Shown: one piece after another, positions 19,480-30,276 of the stretch
Layout of the letters: each line of letters opens with the position of its first letter
Position numbering within the stretch: the stretch's first letter is position 1
Assembly (NCBI GenBank): GCA_032718475.1
Contig: JAUCBJ010007373.1
Span: 1-31,246 of the forward strand
From: Nemertoderma westbladi
Taxonomy: Eukaryota; Xenacoelomorpha; Nemertodermatida; Nemertodermatidae
Direction of reading: 5' to 3'
DNA length: 31,246 nucleotides
Translations under genes and position numbers: made by a program
The notes under the pieces: generated by a model
Told to the model about the DNA's origin: nothing
Database searches by the model: none
What the model saw: the letters and a program-made list of their open reading frames with translations, nothing else

Positions 19480-21535
19480 TTTATGTTTAAGACTGCCACC
19501 GAATCCCAATATCTTATTGACTACAAAACGCAGTCATTAAAAACCTGGAAGATTTTAACACAACTCATGATTGCAACATGGAAGAAATGGGAAACGAGAA
19601 GGCAGGATATATAATTATGACATTAAATGATGCTGCAAGGGCACATATATCAATGATATTCCCAAAAAGAAATAAATGGAAACGAGCCTACATTATTAGA
19701 CACTCCCATGCTGCTAGTAATATACAAGCCACAGAATGCTTCGCTAAAATCAGGAAACCACTTCGATCAAATCGAATATAAAAGATTAAAGAGCCATCTG
19801 GAACAGCAAGCTTACTGGCAACATATAAGAAACTTAGCAGACCAATGTGATTCAAACCGCAACAAATTCTGTAATACATTGAAGCAGAATATAGGATGGA
19901 AATGCAATGCGTATGTCAAATGGGGATAATCTAGTTGGTCATTATTAAAACCGTTCAGTCCAGAAGGATCTAATGGAAGAAGATGGACTCCCAAGGACAC
20001 TTAGATTGATGGATTTGAGAGATCTCCAATGTGTTTCAATGCAAAAGATGTAAAAAGTGCTATACTCACACTTCACAAGGCGGCTGACAGTGACTGTCTT
20101 ACATCTGAACGAACACTTATATCATTCACTTTCGGATGAACTTTGTAGACTTCTGGTAAGCATGTACAACAATTATACTAAATACAGGACTTTTCCCAGA
20201 TTAATTTGCTGTTAGTTTGATCCTACCTCAGCTAAAATGTGGGAATCGGGATATTCGGAACAATTGCAGTGACCGGGGAAACTCAGTGATTTCAATATTG
20301 GCCAAGGTATGGGAAGTTATGATAGTCACTGACATTAAATCCTTACAAACCAATAATCTCCAAATGGGATACAAGTCAGGCAGGATATGGATCGGAAGTG
20401 CTATGTCCGTAGCAAACAATTTAATTAAGTTCTTTCATAATAGCGGATCAACTGTGTACCTGGCATCCTTAGATTTAGCGTCTGCTTTCGACACAGTATG
20501 CCACAAAAACTCTTTGAGAAATTAGAAGACTCGCCACTTGATTGGAAATTACTTTTTGCTCTTCACTCGTACTACTCAAAATCAATTGGCACTATTGCTA
20601 TAGCATACAAAATTACAAGACACTCAATTCAGTTAAAATGTGATGTTCATTAGGATGGGGTACTCTCCCCGTATCTCTTCAATATTTATTTATCGGAACT
20701 CTTTAGCACCTTAGAAAAATCCGGGCTGGGTTTACATAGGATGAGAGGGATACCCCGCACTATGCTATGGCGATGACATTTTATTAATGGCGAACCTCAG
20801 GAGTACCATTGAAGAACAATTTAGTATATGCCAAAAATATTTTGGAGAATTTAACCCACTTCTTAGCTTAGAAAAGTCGCGATTTGTAATCTGTACTGCG
20901 CAGTCAGCTTGGAGCACCAGTGAAGCACATGACGGCCTTAAGTTCAACGATGATAAAGCCGCGATTATGCCTGTCTCTATGTCCTGTCGGTTTCTCGGTC
21001 TGCCATTGCCGGCGACAAAGTAAAACATCATGGACCACTTTTTGCACAAATCTGGGGGAACGTAGCCAGAGTTAAACACGTGGTTTGGGTCTTGATTCTG
21101 TTCCTCTATCGGTCTCATCATAAATCTGGCGAACAGTATGTGCTCCTTCCATTCTCACTTTCACTTATCCCATTTTCTTTGTTAGAAACGTTGAGTAAGA
21201 ATTAGCGCGAATCGATGCGATCATTATTGGTTGTTGGTAATTTTGTATCTAATGAAACACTAATCAAATTTTTCAGACTCGCAATTTCGAAACACTCACA
21301 TACATCATTCCTATTTACGAACAATATACTCCGCTTTCAACTCTTCAAATAGAAAGATTACATTTTGTATTCAGCTAATTACTTGTGAGACATATATTGC
21401 AAGTGTAATAAAAGATTAAATGTTTGTAAAAGCTTTTGCGGACAAAATAAGTCATTTTGCGCAATGCGCTAAATACTCTAAAAAGGCTTATAATTGTACA
21501 ACTACGTGTCTGTCAAAAAACCCAGAGTTGGAATG
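19480..21535 (+). pseudogene. Decayed non-LTR retrotransposon (LINE), second family
   Basis: Frames broken by several shifts and stops together give a recognisable reverse transcriptase. Frame 20217-20525 holds the finger region (AKVWEVMIVTDIKSLQ), GYKSGR and motif A, YLASLDLASAFDTVCH, at residues 81-96. After a one-base shift near 20510 the text continues LFEKLEDSPLDWKLLFALHS. Motif B survives as DGVLSPYLFNIYLSELF, but a TAG stop at 20651 replaces an expected glutamine. Motif C reads YGDDILLMANL (about 20766), with G where A is usual. A C-terminal segment, VKAFADKISHFAQC..., ends at a TGA near 21533. Frame 19578-19781 is probably the pre-RT region. No endonuclease seen. Clade is unassigned; it differs from the elements at 6944 and 9130. 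Confidence 0.85.
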
Positions 21536-22149
21536 ACGAAATCTACCAGCTGTTCCTTTGTGTGAGAATGTTCTTTGTTGACATATATTTTTAGCCAATC
21601 AGAGCGATCTCCCTTTCTCTGTTTACAGCGGCCTATGGGAGATGACACAATTCGGCAGTTTTCCGAGAATTCATACTTGATTCAGGATTCATTCGGACAT
21701 TCTGACTTTTAGACTTTCGACCTAACATCAGAGGCTAGAGTCATAGGAACGCAAATCTATTAACAATTCAACACATACATAACTCAATTCATACTTTATT
21801 CAACATACTGACTGATTTCAACGCACTGTTTTCTAATATACTGTTTTATATTATTGTCAATTGCTGTTTATATTAATGGATGTTATATTTGGAGAATACT
21901 GATGGATAATCGTAAAATCCCTCTTGACTTTCTTAATTACTGAGGTGTATCAGTAGCAATTGTGGCTCAATTTATAGTGGTTTGTGTGAATTAAATGCTA
22001 TTTCATAATCCCAATGTATGTGAGTTGCAATCCTCCTTATATATGATCAAAATCAGTGACAGTCGGCAAATCAGTGTGCATTGTGGATTCGTGTGATATT
22101 AGTGTGAAGGTTAATAAAGCATCTCCTAAAGAATGCGCTATTTACGAAA
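21536..22149. other. Intergenic DNA, nothing firm
   Basis: AGCCAATCAGAGCG near 21594 contains a CCAAT box but has no other promoter support. No gene or repeat recognised. Confidence 0.5.
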
Positions 22150-22465
22150 CTCTGTGGCCATCTAGTTGTGATTAGTATAAGTCATAACTCTGTTTTTATA
22201 CTTAAAGCGCCACGTCCCAAAGGAACTGTTAATATTTCCCCGAAGTAAATATAGTTGTCGGAGATTATATAGTAGCGATCAATCGAATAATACAAAGTAG
22301 CCTACTGCAATATACTACTCTAGAACTGAATCCAGTCTCCCACACCCGTGGGTCATACGCCGCGCTAGGCTGGCTTCAGCTGATGGCAATTAGTACGGGC
22401 AAAAGTCGATTCAGGAGACACTTAAATTAGCAGGTTAAACTGTTAAAGGTCTAAAAGCGCGAACA
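22150..22465 (-). repeat. Inverted dispersed repeat, copy 2
   Basis: Reverse complement of 11011-11322 throughout: GTCATAACTCTG near 22181, TGGGTCATACGCCGCGCTAG near 22351, and GGTCTAAAAGCGCGAAC ending near 22463. Outer flanks of the two copies share no duplication, so they look like separate insertions in opposite orientation. Confidence 0.85.
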
Positions 22466-22588
22466 GCGTTTGATGACTATGAGATTGGCGCTTTCAAAGT
22501 CGGAGCGCCATGTTTACTCTCATGAGCAAGCCAAAGATACAATGTAAAACAATTTGTGAAAACTTTCAATCCACCAAGTTTATATTTT

Positions 22589-22904
22589 AGATAAAGAGTT
22601 TGTATTGTTGGCTGGACCTACTGTATGTCTAAGTGACAAAATGGAATCAAAAGAAAAATATGTTACCATATGAGTATATTTCGAGCAACAGCCCGAGCCC
22701 TTTATCAACTCAAGACAAAATGTATGAAATAAATCTGCACGGTAAGGGTAACATGAAAACTACAGTTGTAGTACTGTATGACAGTATGATATGGCTGTAT
22801 GAAGGGCTGTTGCCCGAAATATACTCATATCGTAACATCTTTTTCTTTTGATTCCATTCGGTCACTTAGACATAGGTCCAGCCAACAAAACAAACTCTTT
22901 ATCT
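22589..22904. mobile_element. 316-bp foldback element
   Basis: Arm 22589-22701 and arm 22803-22904 are inverted copies. They start AGATAAAGAGTTTGT, run through GTTGGCTGGACCTA, GGAATCAAAAGAAAAA and TGAGTATATTTCG, and finish GGCTGTTGC. The left arm has a small ACTGT insertion; otherwise divergence is low. The loop is about 100 bp. The frame at 22633-22851 is not a gene. No target duplication found. Confidence 0.9.
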
Positions 22905-25269
22905 GATTATCGAATGATACCACCGGTGGCCTGGGCAAGAACCTACAGTACCTACAAAGTTTATCTTTTCGAATTTAGTCCTAAATAATATGGAACATAC
23001 AGTGGATTCATAAGAGGCAATGCATATTGGACCTCTTTACAGAGAGCTTTGGTTAAGACCCACACAAATAAATATTTTCCTAAAGGGGCCACCTCAAAGG
23101 TAAACCAATGTCTACCTTTATTTTAATGATGTACGTTATTCCATCACGTGCATTTTTATTTATTATTATGCCCTTTAGTACGGTAGTACTGTAGGCCTAC
23201 AGTACATGCAATTATAACACGATTGTTACCAATGTGTTACCAGACTACTATGGTATACCTTTTACTTTGTGCTGTTGTGTTTTTAACATTTTAATTGATT
23301 TAACTTTTATTGATTAAAGCCGCCGGAGGCCTTTATTAGTCCGGAGATGAATGAATGTTTGAAGGAGCAGGTTCAAATCCGACTAAAGGTTGTAGAAATT
23401 TCGCATTTTTGTATCTCTGTCCTACCTAGGATTCATGCAATAGGCAATCCCAAAGTCCTTGGAGTTTCTTGTATATGAGGGGTTTACGACTTTACAGGGG
23501 TGTCGGTGAATCCATACCACCTTTGTTACGCTAAAGTCTTATTGCAAGAAGTCTTATTCGAAGAACGAGATGTACTAATTCCCGCGCAAGTGTTTCTCGT
23601 AGAGGAGTCTCTGTAGTCAGTAGGCCTACCTGGTACAGTACGTTTATTCTTATACAGGATCTTACAATGCAGATACCTGTACACTAACCTCGCCTAGAGA
23701 TTAGAACCCACCACCACCACACGTTCTTCCCCTACACACCCAAAAAGTAATACATTTATTCTTCAACAAGACGGAGACCCAGCTCGTACCAGTGCTTACT
23801 GTACTGTAGGGTCAGATAATGAATGCTATTGGTGGGTACGTAAACAACAACAATTTCTTATTTTCGAAAAACAATAAATTACTCTACTTTATTCGACCAT
23901 CGTTTTTATTTATTAAACAAATTCTACAATTTCCCACTCAAAATGTGACTATATCAAATTAAATGGTACACGATGTACAAATAAATAGTGTAACACACCG
24001 ATAAATAATTAATGATAAATTATAAATAAATAACTAACTTGTCTTGATTTCAAACTTGAAAACCAAAGGTTCAACTTTTCAATTTGACTTTTTAGATTAT
24101 TTATTTTTCTTTTTTACTGTTTTATTCCTTATGAGGAACTACAAGGTACAGTAGCCTAGTCATGAATTGTACACAGAGAAGGAGTAGGCCCAGACACGAC
24201 CATGATATGAAATTAATGACTATAAAACACGATTAAATACTTTATTATTAAGATAAACACACCTGGTCTACTGGATATAATAAAACACAATAATAAATAC
24301 AAAAATGCTGGAAGTCTGGGAGCGGTGTATAAGGAATAATGTGTGTCCCTGAAAAATGGTCCTTCTGATAATCCAATCTACTGTATTTACAAATCGCCTG
24401 AACCCCTTTTTGCAAATTTGGAAGATTACGTACCTACAGTGTAGCTACACTGTAGTAGGTAGGCCTACTGTACGTACATCCCAAGACTTCCTACACTTTA
24501 TGTATAGTATGTAGTAATGTATGATAAGGTAGGAAGGAGGCCTTGGTATATCCGGATTTTCCATATTATAGGCCTACTGTACAGTATACGGGGAATCTCA
24601 TATGTAGGACATGACATTCCCGTTTTTTTTTTTTCAATATTATTGACTTACGTAGCTATCTCATCGACTTAATAACTTAACTAAATCTGTATACAGTACA
24701 GTTAATAGTTTCTAAAGTAGATATACAGTAGGTATTTAGTAAGTCGTACAGTATATCCATTAGTATTATTACTGAACTTGACTTAGCAGAAACTTCCTTT
24801 TACATATACTTGAATTCCTTTTAATACGCCCATACGTAGGCCTATTGAGTTTTATATTTCTAATATCAAATTTCGGCCGTATGGTGACACAAATTGGCAA
24901 TACAATAATAACTACAGTACAGCACAGCCAATTGGTGATGAACAAGTTAATAGGCCTACATCTCCTTATACACCGCAAACCCTAAAGATACACTATAAAA
25001 TAAACATAGAAACTGAGGTACGGAATATTATGCATAGTACTTGCGATAACTGTTTACTTAGCAATGGAATATGTTTATAACTTAGCTACGTACTGCATAA
25101 CAATTTATTAAAACAATTAAGACCTGAGACTCTAACGTATATATTAAAATGCACATATCCGTCATACTTACAAACAGTTGCTCACGATTTACTGAAATTA
25201 CAATAGGCCCCTACTAACAGTAACACGACTTAGGCTTACAACTGCAACTACTGTACGTAGTTTTTATAC
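22905..25269. other. Gene-free AT-rich DNA rich in short palindromes
   Basis: No coding or mobile-element structure was found over 2.3 kb. Notable sites are GTACTGTAGGCCTACAGTAC (23186-23205, perfect 20-bp palindrome) and a perfect 22-bp palindrome centred on GTAGCTAC at 24434-24455. There is also a small stem, TAAAGCC...GGCCTTTA, near 23317-23337. Several TAGGCCTA sites occur at 23000-25000. Confidence 0.6.
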
Positions 25270-25612
25270 CATGTATGTAAATTTTTCTCCTAAAACTAAG
25301 AAGTTTTCTGATGTGTATATTTTTGCCATAAAGGTCATGCCTATATTTTACGCTGAGGTTAAGAAGTTTTTCTACCGTGTACAGTATATTTTATCCTGAA
25401 GTTAATTAACTTGCCTAATGAGTAAATGTTTCGTCTAAAGTTACGCACTTTGTCTACCGTGTATATTTTTATATACACCGTTATTATCTACAGTAATAAT
25501 TATTTTCTAAAGTTAAGCATGTTGTATAACGTTTAAGTATTGTAGTTTGATTTCCGTGTATATTTTTCCGGTAAAGTTTAGCAATTTGTAACCGTGTCTA
25601 CCCGTTTCGAGA
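25270..25612. repeat. Very degenerate tandem repeat, about 50-60-bp units
   Basis: Phrases such as CTAAAGTTAAG, TTTGTCTACCGTGTATATTTTT and CCGTGTATATTTTTCC recur with shifting spacing at about 25290, 25350, 25370, 25430, 25460, 25505, 25552 and 25590. The period is approximate. Confidence 0.55.
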
Positions 25613-25986
25613 CGGCGGTTATGTGATTTTACACTAGAATGTTCCTTAGAATACAGACCAAAGGATAGGCCTACAGTACTCCATAATTATGTAACTAAAG
25701 TACAGTACCGGTACGGGTACAGTACATCCTACACAGTACATACGATTTCAAAAAGATATTTCATCACATATTCTTTCACTGAGGTACCTAAAATCGTCCG
25801 CCCAATTTTATTTTTGTAAAATTGTAGCGGTAGGAATTAATAAAACAAACCTAACTACAATTTCTTTTACGCTTGATTCACAATATAACATTTAAAATTG
25901 ACAATAGTTTGATATATGATTTCAATAAATTGGCTAACTTTCTCTGTCTACGATTGGCGGTTATATTTATAATCTGATACGGTCTT

Positions 25987-26058
25987 GGTGGTTAGCTGGT
26001 TGTTTATAATATCTCCCGCTATCGGATAGCTGGTTGTTGATAATAGCTCCCGCTGCTG
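25987..26058. repeat. 34-bp direct repeat, 2 units
   Basis: TAGCTGGTTGTTTATAATAT-CTCCCGCT (about 25993) is repeated as TAGCTGGTTGTTGATAATAG-CTCCCGCT (about 26027). Confidence 0.85.
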
Positions 26059-26517
26059 CTGTTTGTAATAAATACACCTAAAAATATATAAAATATAGTC
26101 ATTAGTGTTATATAAAAGACTATGCACTGCAGGGTAGGCCAACAATATTGCCTCTCCATAGGCCTACTCCCCCCACAGTAGATATGTAGCAAAGATACGA
26201 AATACAATTTTTAATAAATTTTCAATTTTTAATGTAATTAGATGTACTAGCTGATATTAATATACATGGCAAGGCAAAACCATTCACGTGTTGTGATATG
26301 TTCCCATAGTGATCATTTATCTATTCACCTTCATTTCTGAAATATCCTCGCTGTATATCTTCGTGGATATGGAAGCATGTTTAATAAGCGGGTAGTAGCC
26401 GTTCCCTTGGCAACATGGGAAACTTAATCGGGTTCCAGAATATCCATTATTCCATAAACTACGTGCCTCATCTGAAAACGAACCCGATTAAATTAAAACA
26501 AAGGTAGGCCTAATATA

Positions 26518-27085
26518 GGTTGTAGGACCGTTCGGGCCAAAAATTAACCACAGCACAATTAACCACATTTAGCCCAAAAGTGTTCCACATCTGGGCCAAC
26601 TGTCAACCTCACACATTTGGGCCAGACACATGGATCTACTGTAGTTGGCCTCGCAGGTTACAAGACTGGTGGCCCAAACCATAATTAAAGCAGTAATTGA
26701 ACCCTAAAGTAACCCTAAGTCATTTTAGTGTAATTTCGGACATTACTGATTACTATTGTCCCTTCGCCTTCGGGCCAATAGCAAAAAGTCCTAAATTCTA
26801 CAAAATTTCTTAGATTAGAGCCTCCATGAGTCATGACTTAGGATCAGGGTTAAATTACTGCTTAAATTATGGTTTGTGACTGACCAACAAACCTTAACCT
26901 AAAAAAATAAACCAATATCCCAGTCAGTACCTACAGTACAAAACACCCTAATAACCAAGTCATTAAGTAAAACATTTGGCCCAGATGTGGAACACACTTG
27001 GGCCAAATGTGGTTAGTTGTGGTGTGGTTAATTTTTGACCCACATGTGTTTAGCCCAAATGTGGTTGGCCCAACTGTCTGATCAC
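26518..27085. mobile_element. 568-bp inverted-repeat element with 9-bp target duplication
   Basis: CCTAATATA occurs at 26509-26517 and 27086-27094. Inside, 26536-26600 (GGGCCAAAAATTAACCACA..., GTTCCACATCTGGGCCA) pairs with 26972-27040. A second inverted pair, ACCATAATTAAAGCAGTAAT (about 26679) with ATTACTGCTTAAATTATGGT (about 26855), lies nearer the centre. Ends read inward as GGTTGTAGGACCGTTCGGGCC and GTGATCAGACAGTTGGGCC, similar but not identical. A 9-bp duplication suits Mutator-like elements. No transposase is encoded. Confidence 0.8.
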
Positions 27086-27094
27086 CCTAATATA

Positions 27095-27619
27095 CTGTAC
27101 TCGAAGGCGGGTCCTACACTGGAAATGTTAACAAAGAGTAGGCATAGTACTGTATAGTAGTCATAGTTTAAAATATAGATACTGTATTTTACAAAAGCAC
27201 ACTCGGCAAGCGCAAGCCAACAAAAAATATGTTCTAAAATTGTTCTAACTGTAGCCAAATTAAGTGATACCCGTACGCTGGTATTATAATTAAAATACAT
27301 GACATTATTTCTACAGTACCTACCGCATAAACAGTAGGACAAAATTCCACATACTGTACAAGGCAGGGCCTATAAAAAGTAATTTACAGTATATATGTCA
27401 AAAATATTCGGGAGTTTCAGATCCAATGTGATAAAAAATTGACAACAAAATCGTGATATATTCATACTGTATAAAGTGCTAACTACTGTAAGTATACAAT
27501 TCAAGTAAAGTGAATGTAATGGAATAGAATACTGTAATAAATAATGACATAAATTGACAGTAGATTATGAATAACTATAGGTACGCCTACTGTAGTATGT
27601 ATGTATCAGTAATAGTAAA
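27095..27619. other. AT-rich intergenic DNA
   Basis: The minus-strand frame 27082-27342 has no recognised homology and overlaps the edge of the foldback element. TACTGTA-type words are frequent. Nothing else is supported. Confidence 0.5.
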
Positions 27620-27905
27620 GTTCCACCTTGGTGTAGTGGTTGCATTGAATTCACATCTCTTGTAGGTCGTGGGTTCGATCCTCACATGGACCAGGGCAGT
27701 TTTCGTTTCGGCACGAATGCTTTAAAGGGACCAGCCAGGGCGCATCTCTGCTTTGCATCCTTAAGTGGTAGCTAAATGAGTACTAGAGTTTCCTCTGGGG
27801 AGTAAAGTTCTGGGGGGACCGCACTGGAAATAAGTCGTCAGACTTTGTGCGTAATCCCTGGCCTAGTGGCCGAAGAAAATTTACTTTTACTTTACTTTAC
27901 TTTTA
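27620..27905 (+). mobile_element. tRNA-derived SINE
   Basis: A tRNA-like head carries an A box, TGGTGTAGTGG (27629-27639), and a B box, GGTTCGATCC (27672-27681), spaced as in a tRNA. The 5' GTTCCAC and 3' ATGGACC could form most of an acceptor stem. A body of about 190 bp of unrelated sequence follows (CAGCCAGGGCGCATCTCTGC, GGGGGGACCGCACTGGAAAT, CCTGGCCTAGTGGCCGAAG). It ends in a TTTAC-repeat tail (27889-27904). RNA polymerase III would transcribe such an element from the internal boxes, and a partner LINE would mobilise it. I cannot tell whether either LINE in this window is the partner. No clear target duplication found. Confidence 0.85.
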
Positions 27906-28181
27906 TAGGCCTACTTACTTACTTACCTTTCATCACCATATGAAATTAAATCTCAGTAATTAAATATTTATGTATTACTAACAATTACAGATGGGGAAGT
28001 AAGAAGTGGATCCAATGTAAAAATGTAATTTTGAAATAAATTTGAGGAAAAAAAACATTTTGCATAGGCCTACAACTGTACTGTAAGTACAGGCCTGTCT
28101 TTAGCTCTACACCAGCAGCGTACAGTTGCTAAAGCGTTCGTGTAAAAATACCGCCGCTGTGAAGTATACCAGACTTTCTGC

Positions 28182-28203
28182 GGGGGGGGGGGGGGGGGGG
28201 GGG
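28182..28203. repeat. G22 homopolymer
   Basis: Twenty-two G after TTTCTGC, about 230 bp upstream of a C25 run. Confidence 0.9.
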
Positions 28204-28306
28204 ATTTACGCAAAATTGTTAAATATGCAATTTTATTGTGAGGTGAGAATTAAATAGTTCTATACAATTAAATAAATATGGTAAATACCTAACACAATAG
28301 GCCTAC

Positions 28307-28349
28307 CCATGGAATACTAAATATACTAAGTATATTTAGTATTCCATGG
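28307..28349. repeat. Perfect 20-bp inverted repeat with 3-base loop
   Basis: CCATGGAATACTAAATATAC (28307-28326) is followed by TAA and its exact reverse complement (28330-28349). It lies between the G22 and C25 runs. The stem has no T run after it that would suggest a polymerase III terminator. Confidence 0.95.
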
Positions 28350-28433
28350 CCTACCGTTATCCTAATACAATCTATTTTCCAGTGTCTTTTTCATGTATAG
28401 GCATACGAAAAGTCAAAGAATCACCATTAACAA

Positions 28434-28458
28434 CCCCCCCCCCCCCCCCCCCCCCCCC
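28434..28458. repeat. C25 homopolymer followed by (ACGCC)3
   Basis: Twenty-five C, then ACGCCACGCCACGCC. This is the longest single-base run in the window. The frame at 28346-28600 that crosses it is not a gene. Confidence 0.9.
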
Positions 28459-28473
28459 ACGCCACGCCACGCC

Positions 28474-29239
28474 ATGTTGGTCATGTGAGGGGAGAGTACT
28501 TAACTGTAGGCCTACACCACATTTTGCACGTAAAATCAAATTTCTTAGGCTTGCCTATATCTGTATATCAGATCACATTGTTGCCCGTATTATTTTTTAA
28601 TTAATTTCATTTAAATAATTCTTTTTCGACCGCCGAAAAATTGTATTTATAATAATTTGAAATTACTTTTAAAGAAAGAACATTAAAGGAAAATGAAAAT
28701 GACAAAGCTGGAAAATATATCGCGAGCACTACTGACTTGAAAGGTATTAAACAGAGTGGGGTGGGAATGGTACAGAACCACCCAGCCCACAATTGGTCAG
28801 GAGTCCAAGGTTACCATAGAGACACATCTCCCAACCTCTTTATGCAACCAGATCCAAGAATAAAGGTGAACGACCGATAGAATACCTCACTGCGTATAAC
28901 CCAGCTCATCTCTTGTATGCACACAGGAATACACCAACTTCCCTATTGGTTATTCCAGTTTCCATCCCTCCGAAATATTTCGCAACAGCGGCGAAGCTGT
29001 AAGTTCAAGAGAGGTTGTTGCTTCATCAGGCGAGATGGCTCTTCCAGCTTTATTTGTAGCTGGAATAGAGTAGGAGTGAATATCATGAAAATTCAGGTTG
29101 ACAAGGTCGCAGGTTGACACCGTGATATAAGGTACCGCACCATAATGAGGATGATAATTGGATGCAGTAGGCCTACCGGTACCGGTAATGTCCTACTCCG
29201 ATTAACATATTTTATTCATATTGCAATAAGAGATGACAA
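28474..29239. other. Intergenic, nothing recognised
   Basis: The frames 28607-28792 (minus) and 28917-29117 (plus) have no family resemblance. A CCTACCGGTACCGGTA palindrome-type stretch lies near 29172. Confidence 0.5.
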
Positions 29240-29530
29240 GGTAATTTATAAATATTTACATTTTATGTAAAGTGTGGCACTTTTCAGTGTTATGACCCGA
29301 GTGTATTTATGTACCGAGCGAGCGCAGCGAGTGTATAAATTAGCAGAGGTCTTTAAACACTGAATATGAATAATGCACTCTTCGTACTGGACAATGTTGT
29401 AGGAATAATAATTATTAATCTTGTTACATAATATCAACTTATCGCCTATGAATATTTAATAATAATGTATCTGAATATTGATTTATTAATAATTATTATT
29501 ATTATTAATATTATTAATATCAATTTTTAT
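29240..29530. other. Possible decayed inverted-repeat element and ATT-rich tract
   Basis: TTCAGTGTT (about 29285) pairs with AACACTGAA (about 29357) around GAGCGAGCGCAGCGAG. A TTATTAATAATTATTATT tract with inverted symmetry lies at about 29480-29525. Boundaries are unclear. Confidence 0.4.
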
Positions 29531-30184
29531 GCAACTAATTGTTGTTACTCAACCACTGTACATTTTATTACTTTTACTGTATACACAGTATGTACTGTAG
29601 CTCCATGCTCCATCTTTAGTTAGGCCACAACGCTGTAAAGAAGTACTTTTGTGGCGTTACGATGATATCACGGGATCACCATTAACTGCCCTCCTAAGTC
29701 AAAACTGTGTAACTAACAATTTGGAGAAAATGATATTTTGGTATCATCTGAAAGCTGAAGACGAGCTCTATCAATTCTGCAATTGGAAGTGGTTAATAAT
29801 CTCAATATAGAGCAATATCGTATAAAATATCAATAAATGTAACTAACAATATATGTAAGAGTTTGTAAAAAGCCAAGTCAAACATGTAACCCACAATATG
29901 TTCTAATTGAAAAGCATGTACTGTACAGTGTACAGTCAAGCGCTGACCGGTAGGCAAAGAAGTGCTGCCTAACCGTCAGGAAATAATTGTAATTGTAACC
30001 AGCATTATATCAATCTTCCCCTTTATGACGAATTTAATTGTAGTGTCAAAAGACGCGCAAGACGCTCCGTTTTCAATTGATATAAGCCACGTCTGAAATG
30101 ATTGAGATTTAATGTGTATTTGAATCGATCGAATAATATCTCTCCATAGAAACAAAGATAAAAAATTATCAGAGCACTGCGTAA

Positions 30185-30276
30185 TGACGTCAAATATGTA
30201 GAAGCCAATCACAGCCTATTTTAAAAATTGGCTTCCCGCGCTTACTTAAACTCGCCATTTCGACCTTTTCCACGTG
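30185..30276. promoter_or_regulatory. Promoter-like cluster: CRE, CCAAT boxes, E2F-like site, E-box
   Basis: Within 92 bp are TGACGTCA (30185-30192, consensus CRE), CCAATCA (30205-30211), ATTGGC (30227-30232, inverted CCAAT), TTCCCGCGC (30233-30241, E2F-like) and CACGTG (30271-30276). All are known animal promoter elements, and together they are unusual in this AT-rich DNA. No gene is recognised on either side. The plus-strand frame 30228-30434 overlaps the cluster and is unassigned. Chance or a transposon-borne promoter remains possible. Confidence 0.35.

Noticed and set aside
21590-21620. CCAAT-box promoter near AGCCAATCAGAGCG
   Set aside because: A single motif just past a dead LINE, without supporting sites or a downstream gene.
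11011-22465. Giant transposon with 310-bp terminal inverted repeats
   Set aside because: No target duplication, no transposase or capsid-like genes, and the interior is a mix of unrelated decayed repeats. Kept only as a weak alternative in the findings.
22633-22851. 72-codon frame
   Set aside because: It spans the arms and loop of a foldback element.
23310-23385. Possible second tRNA-like sequence with B box GGTTCAAATCC
   Set aside because: No convincing A box or stem at tRNA spacing upstream.
28917-29117. 66-codon frame with Cys and Arg clusters
   Set aside because: No zinc-finger spacing, family resemblance or context.
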